The notes beneath the pieces are model-generated. The model was not told where the DNA came from. It ran no database searches and saw only the letters and a program-made list of their open reading frames with translations. Below are positions 43,690-51,760 of a DNA stretch of 64,000 nt, piece after piece. A program made the position numbers and the translations under genes. The stretch's first letter is position 1, and each line of letters opens with the position of its first letter. Source of the stretch: 1162T-S-0a-05 sp050299435 (GTDB lineage Bacteria > Pseudomonadota > Gammaproteobacteria > Pseudomonadales > Cellvibrionaceae); assembly GCA_050299435.1 (NCBI GenBank), contig JBNKVX010000003.1, positions 24,128 to 88,127 on the forward strand, in the 5' to 3' direction.

Positions 43690-44883
43690 ATGTTTTATAC
43701 TACTGAGATAACGGGTAAGACCAACCGTATTTGCATTGTATTGCTCACCCTACTTTTCGCGTTCAGCGCTCAGGCAGAGCGTGTTATCGTTCCAGCGCCC
43801 CCGCAAATTGCAGCAAAAGCCTGGTTGCTCATGGATGCCCACACCGGGAAAATTTTGGTTGAAGAAAATGCTGATGAGCGATTGCCCCCCGCTAGCCTCA
43901 CAAAAATGATGACTTCCTACATCGTATCTGAAGAAATTTCAGCGGGTAGGCTTAAAGAAAACGATTTGGTTAAAATTTCTGATGATGCCTGGCGTCGAGG
44001 TGGCTCGGCAAGTGGCGGTTCCACGATGTTTTTAAAACCGCGCTCCGAAGTGCCGGTTATTGAGTTGTTAAAAGGTGTGATCATACCCTCAGGAAACGAT
44101 GCCGCGATTGCGCTCGCTCAACATGTTGCTGGCGATGAATCTGCTTTTGCGGATGTGATGAATCAGCAAGCTCAATTGTTAGGAATGAACGACACGCACT
44201 ATCAAAACGCGACAGGCTTGCCAGCGGAAGAGCATTACACTACAGCGCGAGATTTATCGATACTTGCACGAGCTTTGGTTTTTGATCATCCAGATCATTA
44301 CAGTTTGTATTCTGAAAAATATTACAAACACAACGGCATTAATCAACCTAACTTCAATCAACTTTTATTTAAAGACAGTAACGTAGACGGAATTAAAACG
44401 GGACACACAGACGCGGCGGGTTATTGTCTGGTTGCATCTTCAAAGCGCAATGACATGCGTTTAATTTCGGTTGTAATGGGAACCGGATCTAAAAGTGCGC
44501 GAGTGACTGCTTCGCAGAAATTATTGTCCTACGGGTTTCGTTATTACCAAACTTTGGAACTGTATAAAGCTGGCGATAGTGTGAGTACAGAAAAAGTCTG
44601 GAAAGCGGAAAAAGACAAAGTATCACTTGGTGTAAAAGATGGCTTACTCGTTACCATTCCGCGCGGTAGTCACAAAGATATCCAGGCAGAAATGCATGTC
44701 AGTTCAATTTTACAAGCACCTTTAAACAAAGGTGATGTAGTAGGTTCGGTGGTAGTTAAACTGGATGAAGAAGTGCTGGCAAAGGTAGATCTGCAAGTAT
44801 TGGAAGATGTTAAAAAGGCCGGCTTCTTTTCCAGAGCCTGGGATTCAGTTCTTTTACTCTTCCACGATGAAGAGGAAGAGTAA
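43690..44883 (+). CDS. dacA: D-alanyl-D-alanine carboxypeptidase (PBP5/6 family)
   Basis: Trims terminal D-Ala from stem peptides. 397 aa: signal peptide ending near AQAE (residue 29), active-site Ser69 in PASLTKMM, SGN at 134-136, KTG at 236-238 in GIKTGHTDAAGYC, and a C-terminal beta-rich domain followed by an amphipathic helix (SRAWDSVLLLF) as membrane anchor. Whether it is called dacA or dacC cannot be decided. Confidence 0.95.
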   Translation: MFYTTEITGKTNRICIVLLTLLFAFSAQAERVIVPAPPQIAAKAWLLMDAHTGKILVEENADERLPPASLTKMMTSYIVSEEISAGRLKENDLVKISDDAWRRGGSASGGSTMFLKPRSEVPVIELLKGVIIPSGNDAAIALAQHVAGDESAFADVMNQQAQLLGMNDTHYQNATGLPAEEHYTTARDLSILARALVFDHPDHYSLYSEKYYKHNGINQPNFNQLLFKDSNVDGIKTGHTDAAGYCLVASSKRNDMRLISVVMGTGSKSARVTASQKLLSYGFRYYQTLELYKAGDSVSTEKVWKAEKDKVSLGVKDGLLVTIPRGSHKDIQAEMHVSSILQAPLNKGDVVGSVVVKLDEEVLAKVDLQVLEDVKKAGFFSRAWDSVLLLFHDEEEE

Positions 44884-44900
44884 TTCGAGGGGACAGATTA

Positions 44901-45182
44901 ATGTCAGATTCTCTTGAGCCCAAAGACGTAAAAATCGAATTTCCCTGTGCGGATTATCCGATAAAAGTGATGGGTGAAAATTCTGCCGCATATCGTGAAA
45001 TTGTATTAACGGTTATGCAAAAGCATGCGCCTGGTTTCGATGCTGAAAAAGTTACAGTGAGGGACAGTCGCAACGGAAACTATCAATCTATCACTGTATT
45101 TATCGAAGCAACGGGTAGGGAGCAACTTCTCGCTATCTTCGAAGAGTTAAAGACACACCCTGCTACGCGCATGGTTTTGTAA
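44901..45182 (+). CDS. ybeD: DUF493 (YbeD) family protein
   Basis: 93-aa ferredoxin-like (ACT-resembling) fold protein with IEFPCADYPIKVMG, VTVRDSRNGNYQSITVFIEA and TRMVL. It sits between dacA and lipB as in E. coli; a regulatory role has been suggested but not established. Start ATG 44901 follows a GAGGGGAC site. Confidence 0.93.
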   Translation: MSDSLEPKDVKIEFPCADYPIKVMGENSAAYREIVLTVMQKHAPGFDAEKVTVRDSRNGNYQSITVFIEATGREQLLAIFEELKTHPATRMVL

Positions 45183-45217
45183 CTCGGTTTTAGTACAGCC
45201 GAAGGTCATCGTGACTT

Positions 45218-45895
45218 ATGAATTCCCAAAGCTGTGTGCTGGTTAAATTTCTGGGTTGTGTAGACTACAACGACACCCTCGCTGCAATGCGAAATTTCAC
45301 TCAAGAAAGAAACAGTGAAACTCAAGATGAACTCTGGTTGTTGGAACACCCTCCAGTATTTACTCAAGGTCAGGCAGGAAAAGCCGAGCATTTGCTGAGT
45401 GCAACAGACATTCCCCTAGTGCAGAGTGATCGAGGTGGTCAAGTTACCTATCATGGGCCAGGCCAGTTAGTGGCCTACCCTTTATTTGATCTGCGGCGCT
45501 TAAAAGTAAATGTCAGAGAGCTGGTGAGCGGCCTGGAAAATGCCGTAATTGAGTTTTTAAGCTATTATGGGATTCAAAGCAACGCCAAGCCTGATGCGCC
45601 GGGTGTTTATGTGGCAGGTAAAAAAATTGCTTCACTGGGTTTGCGTGTTCGCAAAGGCTGTAGTTTTCATGGAGTTGCAATCAACATTGCAATGGATTTA
45701 AAACCGTTTTTGTCAATCAACCCTTGTGGATACGAAGGGCTTGAAATGGTGCAGTTACAGGATTTAATTTCTGAATCTACACTGCCAACTATGAGACAGG
45801 CGAGTGAACAATTTGCACAATGCCTGGGTGAAAAATTTAATTTGAATTTGACTTGGGCAGAAAGCGACGAAGATAAATCGATTTTTATTTCGTAA
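45218..45895 (+). CDS. lipB: Octanoyltransferase LipB
   Basis: Transfers octanoyl from acyl carrier protein to lipoyl domains. 225 aa; the signature GGQVTYHGPGQLVAYPL, the catalytic Lys in VAGKKIASLG, and catalytic Cys in INPCGYEG are all present. Paired with lipA 30 bp downstream. Confidence 0.96.
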   Translation: MNSQSCVLVKFLGCVDYNDTLAAMRNFTQERNSETQDELWLLEHPPVFTQGQAGKAEHLLSATDIPLVQSDRGGQVTYHGPGQLVAYPLFDLRRLKVNVRELVSGLENAVIEFLSYYGIQSNAKPDAPGVYVAGKKIASLGLRVRKGCSFHGVAINIAMDLKPFLSINPCGYEGLEMVQLQDLISESTLPTMRQASEQFAQCLGEKFNLNLTWAESDEDKSIFIS

Positions 45896-45925
45896 CAAAA
45901 TTTAACTGAAGATTGAACTAAAAAG

Positions 45926-46900
45926 ATGTCAAAAGATTTACCCGTAAAACGCAGTAGAAGGATCAAACAGGGCGAAAAACTCCGTGATGCTGACAAGGTA
46001 GAACGTATACCTGTAAAAGTGATCGCGAGCGATGCCTTGTTGCGTAAGCCGGACTGGATTCGTATCCGTATTAGTCAGTCGCCTGAAGTTGATCGAATAA
46101 AAAAACTTTTGCGAAAAAATAAATTAGCTACGGTGTGTGAAGAGGCGAATTGCCCAAATTTGAGTGAATGTTTTAGTGGCGGCACCGCGACTTTCATGAT
46201 CATGGGAGAAATTTGCACTCGGCGCTGCCCTTTTTGCGATGTAGGACACGGCAAGCCCAATCCTCTGGATAAAGATGAACCGCGCAATCTTGCAAATGCC
46301 ATTGCAGAACTGCAATTAAGATATGTTGTTATTACTTCTGTTGATCGCGATGATTTAAGAGATGGTGGAGCGCAGCATTTTGCAGCGTGTATTCGGGAAT
46401 CACGGCGTGCTTCTCCAGCATTACAAGTAGAAATATTAACGCCTGATTTTCGGGGAAGAATGGATGTCGCGCTTGAGATTCTCGCCGCGGAACCACCGGA
46501 TGTGTTTAATCACAATTTGGAAACAGTGCCGCGTCTTTATCGTGAAGCGAGACCGGGTGCAAATTATTTGTGGTCCCTTAAACTCTTGAAGGAATATAAA
46601 AAGTTGAAACCCGAAGTGCTCACTAAATCTGGATTAATGGTAGGGCTTGGCGAAACTAAGGAAGAAATTTTTGAAGTGATGGAAAATATGCGCGAGCACG
46701 ATATTGATATGCTCACGATTGGTCAATATTTGCAACCGTCAAAAGATCATTTGCCCGTGCAACGCTACGTCGAACCCGCTGAGTTTGATGAGTATACGGC
46801 AAGAGCAGAAGAGCTCGGCTTTAAGCATGCCGCTTGCGGTCCTCTGGTGCGATCTTCTTATCATGCCGATAAACAAGCACACGGAGAAATCGTAAAGTAA
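45926..46900 (+). CDS. lipA: Lipoyl synthase LipA
   Basis: Radical-SAM enzyme inserting two sulfurs into octanoyl groups. 324 aa; auxiliary cluster cysteines in CEEANCPNLSECF, radical-SAM CTRRCPFCDV, and C-terminal RSSYHAD with the Ser ligand. Last gene of the rightward cluster that begins with proA. Confidence 0.97.
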   Translation: MSKDLPVKRSRRIKQGEKLRDADKVERIPVKVIASDALLRKPDWIRIRISQSPEVDRIKKLLRKNKLATVCEEANCPNLSECFSGGTATFMIMGEICTRRCPFCDVGHGKPNPLDKDEPRNLANAIAELQLRYVVITSVDRDDLRDGGAQHFAACIRESRRASPALQVEILTPDFRGRMDVALEILAAEPPDVFNHNLETVPRLYREARPGANYLWSLKLLKEYKKLKPEVLTKSGLMVGLGETKEEIFEVMENMREHDIDMLTIGQYLQPSKDHLPVQRYVEPAEFDEYTARAEELGFKHAACGPLVRSSYHADKQAHGEIVK

Positions 46901-46914
46901 TTGGCCGGTGCTTT

Positions 46915-46950
46915 AGAAATAAAAAAGCCGCCCGGGGGTGTTGGGCGGCT
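46915..46950 (-). terminator. Rho-independent terminator for the DUF4329 gene
   Basis: Perfect 8-bp stem AGCCGCCC (46926-46933) with GGGCGGCT (46943-46950). On the minus strand it is followed by TTTTTTATTT, so it terminates the leftward DUF4329 gene. The rightward lipA side has no T-run. Confidence 0.85.
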
Positions 46951-46958
46951 CAGAAATA

Positions 46959-47621
46959 TCATCCTTGACCCAGACTAGTGCATATCATCACCAGTTTTCC
47001 AAATCGGTCTCTTACCTTCTCACCTTCCGCAAAGCCGCTTTGCCTTGGTAATCCTTTTCTAAGCGCTTGCCAGGCGTTGAGAATCTTGTTGCCAACCTTA
47101 AATACCTTGAGTTCACCGCTAAAATCACTGAGGTAAAAAGGCTTACCCGTTTGTTCAACTACACGGGTATCAAAATCTGAAAAATAGTTTCGCTCTTTGG
47201 CTTCGGCTCCGTGCGTGTGCCAAAACGCAACTAAGTCATAAGTCTTCGGGTACCTAAAATGCAGGGATACCTGGTCCCTTCCCGGCGCACCGCGTTGTGC
47301 ACTATAAAAATACTGGCCATTTCTTTTGAGGATTGCGCCAATAAATTCGGTGTCCTCAGCAATAGATATGGGATTGAACCTGTCGCTAGCGGCCTTTACC
47401 GCCTCGAGTTCAGAAAGAAATCCCTGCTGCGCCAGTGCGTCATGGCCGTCGCCGTAAATAATCTGATTGTTATGAGCGAGGAGGCGATCGTACAAAATGG
47501 ATTTTTTTTCGTTCACCACACAGGCGTTTTTCCCTAAGCCAGCATGGCTCCACTGTGTCAAACCGAGGATGGCGATACTCAGAATTATCCGCAGGCTTAC
47601 CTTCAATTTTGTGTTATCCAT
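46959..47621 (-). CDS. Secreted DUF4329-type protein with HTHG motif
   Basis: 220 aa with a signal peptide (about 1-28, ILSIAILGLTQWSHA). The C-terminal half matches the DUF4329 pattern: TEFIGAILKRNGQYFYS, LVAFWHTHGA, FSDFDTRVVEQTGKPFYLSD, and GELKVF. The HTHG motif and following Ser/Asp recall JAB/MPN metalloproteases, and DUF4329 domains often occur in toxins or secreted proteins; catalytic activity is inferred only. Single gene with its own terminator. Confidence 0.7.
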   Translation of the reverse strand: MDNTKLKVSLRIILSIAILGLTQWSHAGLGKNACVVNEKKSILYDRLLAHNNQIIYGDGHDALAQQGFLSELEAVKAASDRFNPISIAEDTEFIGAILKRNGQYFYSAQRGAPGRDQVSLHFRYPKTYDLVAFWHTHGAEAKERNYFSDFDTRVVEQTGKPFYLSDFSGELKVFKVGNKILNAWQALRKGLPRQSGFAEGEKVRDRFGKLVMICTSLGQG

Positions 47622-47889
47622 GCTGACTACCTCGCTTTCTACTTCTCTAGCTCAGCACCAAAAAATGCAGGTGCTGTTATCTCACTCGGGGTCTATTGTG
47701 GTTCGGACGAGGAGGTTCTGCCTGATGACAAACACTGGAAATGGAAGGGCTTACGTATTAATCTCTAATTCTTACCTTATGAAAACCTGAGGAAGAAAAA
47801 AAGCCATAAAAATCAAAAAGATACAAACAAGTGTTTTTCTTGATTGAGACGGCCTAATTCACGCCTCAGAAGCAAAGAAGTCATACAAT

Positions 47890-50271
47890 ATGGACATGGC
47901 AATCGATCCCAATCTCAAAAAACAGCAGTTGATGAAGGGCTTCCAGCTGAATGGCTGGCAAGTTAAGCCCTTGGCCGGAAAAATATATGTGGGTGAGAAA
48001 GAGATTCACCTCGAACCCAAGATTATGGATGTTTTGGTTTGCCTGGCGTGCCACCAGGGTGAGGTAGTGACAAGAGACATGTTGCTCGAACAAGTCTGGG
48101 GTCGGGTCATTGTCAGCGATGATGCCATCACACGCTGCATTTCCGAGTTGAGAAATATCCTCGGGGATACCGAGCGAGAACGTGCTTATATAAGAACCAT
48201 TCCCCGAAGAGGGTACAGCTTACTTGTGCCAATATCGGCAGATGTCGCGGAAGAAGACTTCATTAAGCAGCAGTCAAAATCCGAACTGAACCCGCTTCCG
48301 CATTCTCCTCTAAAAAGTACGCTTAAATACGTCGGCGTATCGCTGTTAGCAGGCTTCGCTGTTTTCCTGTTTCTTCGAGGCAATAACACTTCAAGTGTTA
48401 AAGAAGAAGAGCTTGTGATCGTTGGCCAAGAGCTGGCTAAGGGAACGGAAACCGCCTCAATCACTGCTATCGCCGTGCTACCTTTTGTCAGTCTGGGCAG
48501 TGAAATCGAAAACGCCTATTTTGCCGAAGGCATATCAGAAGATATTCGCAATGCGCTGATGACCAATGCCGATGTGCGTATAGCAGCTAGTACTTCTTCT
48601 AATGTTTTTCGAGACAAACCGATGGATGTCAGGGAAATCGGCGAGCAATTGAACGTTGAGGCCTTATTGGAAGGCACCGTGCGAATCCATAAAAATAGAC
48701 TCCGCATTACGACACAACTTACTGATACCAAAAATGGTTATTCATTGTGGGCAGCCACTTTTGAACGTGATCTCGAAGACAAAATCAAATTGCAATCGGA
48801 GGTGGCCGAAAACATTGCAGAGCAATTGATGCCCTCCTTAAAAACAGCCAGCCTGGATTTCAAAGGCACAACAGCAAACCGACTTGCGCAGGATTATTAT
48901 TTTTTAGGTCAACATCACTGGAGTTTGCGTAAACCCGAATCGCTGGATTTGGCGGTGAATTATTTTCGGCAAGCACTCACACTCGATAAAAATTATGCCC
49001 TCGCGTGGGCGGGTTTATCCACTGCCTTAATATTTCAAACGGTCTACGATGATAAACCGATAGAGGAAATTTCCCCGCTTGCTGAGCATGCTATAAGGCG
49101 CGCGCTTGAGTTGGAGCCAGAGCTGGCAGAAGTACATGCAGCTTACGGCATGTACCTTACGCATCTTCAAGACAAGCAAGGCGCGAAAGCAGCGTATGAA
49201 AAAGCCATTGAATTAAACCCACAACATTCAATGGCACACATGTGGCTCGGCAATATTTTGGTCGACGACGAAATGCGAGTCAAAGAAGCCTACGAGGCCT
49301 ACAGCGAAGCGCTCAAATATGATCCCTTACATCCACAGGTCCGTTATAACCATGCATCAGTGCTCACAGGCATGGGGCGTTTCGATGAAGCAATCAATAG
49401 CCTGGAATATTATTTAAAAACTGATCCGCGCAATCTTTACCTCGGCGCCTTGATGGATACGATGTTGGCCGCCGGTCGTTATGACGAAGTGCTCAGTTTG
49501 GCTGTTGGTTTTAATGCAAGCGACGATCATAAAGACCGTACGATGGTAACCGTGGTTGAAGCCTTAATAGAATTGGATCGCCTGAGTGATGCAGAAAAAC
49601 TAATCAACATCTCTCGCGAAACAATGAAACCCTATGAACTTGGGTCGATGATGTCTTTGCTCGCGCTGGTAAAGGAAGATACCGTTGGCATCATTAAAGC
49701 AGCAGATTATTTTGAAGAAAAGGGTGAGTCACTGAAGCATCCCCATAAAAGTATGTGTGTGGGTATGATGGATATTTATCTGCGTGGTATTGCAGCTTAT
49801 CTCGACAGGGACTATCAAAAATCGGCCGATCTGTTCGCAGGTTTTCAAGATGCGGGAACTCAGGTGGGTTGCCGGAAAATGGAAATTAAATTAGAGATGA
49901 TGGTGTTACTTTATCGCGCTGCTGCCCTGCAAAAATTACATCGCAGTGACCAGGAAATTCGCGATATCATTGTTGAAGTTGATAAACGCTTATTGGAATT
50001 GCGCACCAAAGGTTGGGACACACCCTTAATGTCCAAAGTAGAAATTGCTCGCCACGCTTTAGTGCATGAAGATTTGCAAGTTGCCAAAGTGGTTGAGCGT
50101 ATGGAAGCCAAAGGGTGGAGACCTTATGGCATGATCAAATCAGCCCCCATTCTTCGCGAAATTGTGCAGGGTTTACCAAGCTACCAGGAAACCTTCCATG
50201 CACTATCTAAAGAATACGAAAATATGCAACAAAGCTGTAATAACATCGTGCTCGCCAAAATCGGATTGTAA
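47890..50271 (+). CDS. CadC-like transmembrane regulator with TPR domain
   Basis: 793-aa membrane-bound transcription factor. N-terminal OmpR-type winged helix (about 16-115; ITRCISELRNILGD and RTIPRRGYSLL), one membrane helix (146-163), then a periplasmic region with a TolB-N-like domain (AIAVLPFVSLGSE; LNVEALLEGTVRI) and several TPR repeats (about 310-560, for example YALAWAGLSTALIF, AKAAYEKAIELNPQH). Lies directly upstream of the endolysin-holin genes on the same strand, but separated from them by a promoter. The signal is unknown. Confidence 0.88.
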   Translation: MDMAIDPNLKKQQLMKGFQLNGWQVKPLAGKIYVGEKEIHLEPKIMDVLVCLACHQGEVVTRDMLLEQVWGRVIVSDDAITRCISELRNILGDTERERAYIRTIPRRGYSLLVPISADVAEEDFIKQQSKSELNPLPHSPLKSTLKYVGVSLLAGFAVFLFLRGNNTSSVKEEELVIVGQELAKGTETASITAIAVLPFVSLGSEIENAYFAEGISEDIRNALMTNADVRIAASTSSNVFRDKPMDVREIGEQLNVEALLEGTVRIHKNRLRITTQLTDTKNGYSLWAATFERDLEDKIKLQSEVAENIAEQLMPSLKTASLDFKGTTANRLAQDYYFLGQHHWSLRKPESLDLAVNYFRQALTLDKNYALAWAGLSTALIFQTVYDDKPIEEISPLAEHAIRRALELEPELAEVHAAYGMYLTHLQDKQGAKAAYEKAIELNPQHSMAHMWLGNILVDDEMRVKEAYEAYSEALKYDPLHPQVRYNHASVLTGMGRFDEAINSLEYYLKTDPRNLYLGALMDTMLAAGRYDEVLSLAVGFNASDDHKDRTMVTVVEALIELDRLSDAEKLINISRETMKPYELGSMMSLLALVKEDTVGIIKAADYFEEKGESLKHPHKSMCVGMMDIYLRGIAAYLDRDYQKSADLFAGFQDAGTQVGCRKMEIKLEMMVLLYRAAALQKLHRSDQEIRDIIVEVDKRLLELRTKGWDTPLMSKVEIARHALVHEDLQVAKVVERMEAKGWRPYGMIKSAPILREIVQGLPSYQETFHALSKEYENMQQSCNNIVLAKIGL

Positions 50272-50298
50272 ATAAAGCACAGCTTTTATTTAATTTCC

Positions 50299-50344
50299 TT
50301 GTTAACATCGGTCTCCTGCTCATAATAAAACGTTGCAAGGAGGT
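50299..50344 (+). promoter_or_regulatory. Promoter and very strong ribosome-binding site of the lysis pair
   Basis: TTGTTA (50299-50304), 16-bp spacer, CATAAT (50321-50326) form a plausible sigma-70 promoter. An eight-base match to the anti-Shine-Dalgarno sequence, AAGGAGGT at 50337-50344, sits 5 bases before the ATG at 50350; it is the strongest ribosome site noticed in the window. Confidence 0.55.
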
Positions 50345-50349
50345 AAACG

Positions 50350-50889
50350 ATGCCAAGTGTAGGGGAAATGATCGACGACATCCTGCGTCGTGAAGGGGGC
50401 TATGTGAATCACCCCGCAGACAAGGGTGGACCAACAAAATACGGCATTACTCAGGCGACTTTATCGCGTTACATTGGTCAAGCGGCACTTGTCAGCGATG
50501 TACAAAATCTTTCCGAAGATGTGGCGCGTGACATCTACGAAAAAAATTATTATTTCAGTCCCGGTATTCACAAGCTTCCCCAGGAAATACAGCCCTTTAT
50601 ATTTGATTGTGCTGTCAACCACGGGCCACGTCGTGCTATTAAATTTGTTCAAAGTGTGTGTAACCAGGCGGGTAGAGATCCAAAATTGTCAGAAGATGGT
50701 GCGATGGGGCCAAATACCCGTAAGGCTGCGGAGTGGGCTCTGGAAGAAATGGGAGAATATTTTCTCAAAGCATTGTTAGAAGAGCGTCGAAATTTTTATT
50801 TGGCGATTGTCGCAGCCAAACCGTCGCAACAAGTTTTTTTGAGGGGTTGGATGAATCGGGTTAACGAGTTTGAAGAGGAGATGGCTTAA
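50350..50889 (+). CDS. Glycoside hydrolase family 108 endolysin-like muramidase
   Basis: 179-aa peptidoglycan hydrolase of the GH108 (ZliS/phage lysozyme) type. The N-terminal catalytic helix contains Glu15 in RREGGYVNHPADKGGPTKYGIT-like sequence, with FDCAVNHGP in the core, and a C-terminal peptidoglycan-binding-like part with EDGAMGPNTRKA. It has no signal peptide, as expected for a holin-dependent endolysin. It overlaps the holin gene by one base. No other phage genes are visible around it. Confidence 0.87.
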   Translation: MPSVGEMIDDILRREGGYVNHPADKGGPTKYGITQATLSRYIGQAALVSDVQNLSEDVARDIYEKNYYFSPGIHKLPQEIQPFIFDCAVNHGPRRAIKFVQSVCNQAGRDPKLSEDGAMGPNTRKAAEWALEEMGEYFLKALLEERRNFYLAIVAAKPSQQVFLRGWMNRVNEFEEEMA

Positions 50890-51464
50890 TGGGGTGGTTG
50901 AGTTCTCTAGGTGGAATATTTAAGGGTGGCAAAGAAGTTGCCGAAGTGTTTGTCGAAAACAAGGAAAACAAAGGACAAAGACAACATGATGCTTTTATCG
51001 CAGATGTTGATCGTGACCTGGCTTCCTTGCAACAATTTTCAAAAGAATTTCATGAGCGACAAAATCGTTCCTGGTGGGATTCTTTTGTTGATGGTCTCAA
51101 CCGGCTACCGCGCCCGCTAATTACCATTGCGATACTCAGTTTTTTTGTGCTGGCACCGCTTGACCCGGTTCAGTTCACACAAATCGCTCAAGCTTACAAC
51201 TTGATGCCAGATGGGTATTGGATGTTGCTGAGTGTGATTATCGGCTTTTATTTTGGTGGGCGTATGCAATTAAAAATGCAGGATATGTCTGTTTCTAAAG
51301 ATGCCGTTAAGGCGGCAAAAGATTTGGTCGCAATGCGTCGCGAATTTCGCCAGTTGGAAATAGAAGAGGAGTCGCCGCAATCAAAAATTTATGACAATGT
51401 CACCATGTCTTCTGGCAAGCCGGTCAATAAAGTCGTTGAAGAGTGGAAGCAAAAGAAAAAATAG
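50889..51464 (+). CDS. GTA-type 3TM holin-like protein
   Basis: 191 aa. Amphipathic N-terminus (GWLSSLGGIFKGGKEV), charged helical segment, then membrane helices at about 78-94 (PLITIAILSFFVLAP) and 112-128 (WMLLSVIIGFYFGG), and a charged C-terminus ending KKK. Resembles the holin-of-3TMs family first noted in gene transfer agents. ATG overlaps the endolysin stop (TAATG), so both proteins are made from one message. Confidence 0.75.
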   Translation: MGWLSSLGGIFKGGKEVAEVFVENKENKGQRQHDAFIADVDRDLASLQQFSKEFHERQNRSWWDSFVDGLNRLPRPLITIAILSFFVLAPLDPVQFTQIAQAYNLMPDGYWMLLSVIIGFYFGGRMQLKMQDMSVSKDAVKAAKDLVAMRREFRQLEIEEESPQSKIYDNVTMSSGKPVNKVVEEWKQKKK

Positions 51465-51760
51465 CTCATCCCTGAGCAAAGTGGGTGGAGGCGTTAAAAC
51501 TCTTCCTTAAGTCATAACTCCAAACACCCGCTGTCCTTTTCAGAATTAAGTCCGTAAACACAATTTACTGCGTTACTTCATGGCAAAGCCAATCCTGTAT
51601 CGCAAGCGAACAATACCACTCACACACTACGTAAACCTTCCGTAAGCTTACCTATATTTCATTTTCAGCTACCTAATTTTTGCTCCAATTTGTACTGGTT
51701 ACTTGCCAGAGAACCAGCAAACTATATGATGGTATGTGCCAGATAATACGGAAGATCAGT
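51465..51760. other. Intergenic region before the LuxR-type regulator
   Basis: 296 bp with no supported gene. A small hairpin follows the holin stop (GCTCATCCCTGAGC at 51465-51478) but lacks a T-run. Presumably contains the regulator's promoter; none was identified clearly. Confidence 0.3.

Noticed and set aside
47544..47768. 74-codon plus-strand ORF before the CadC-like gene
   Set aside because: Overlaps the DUF4329 gene start on the other strand, no ribosome site, no recognised motif; most likely chance.
50350..51464. A complete prophage around the lysis genes
   Set aside because: No capsid, tail, integrase or replication genes on either side; flanks are regulators and core genes.
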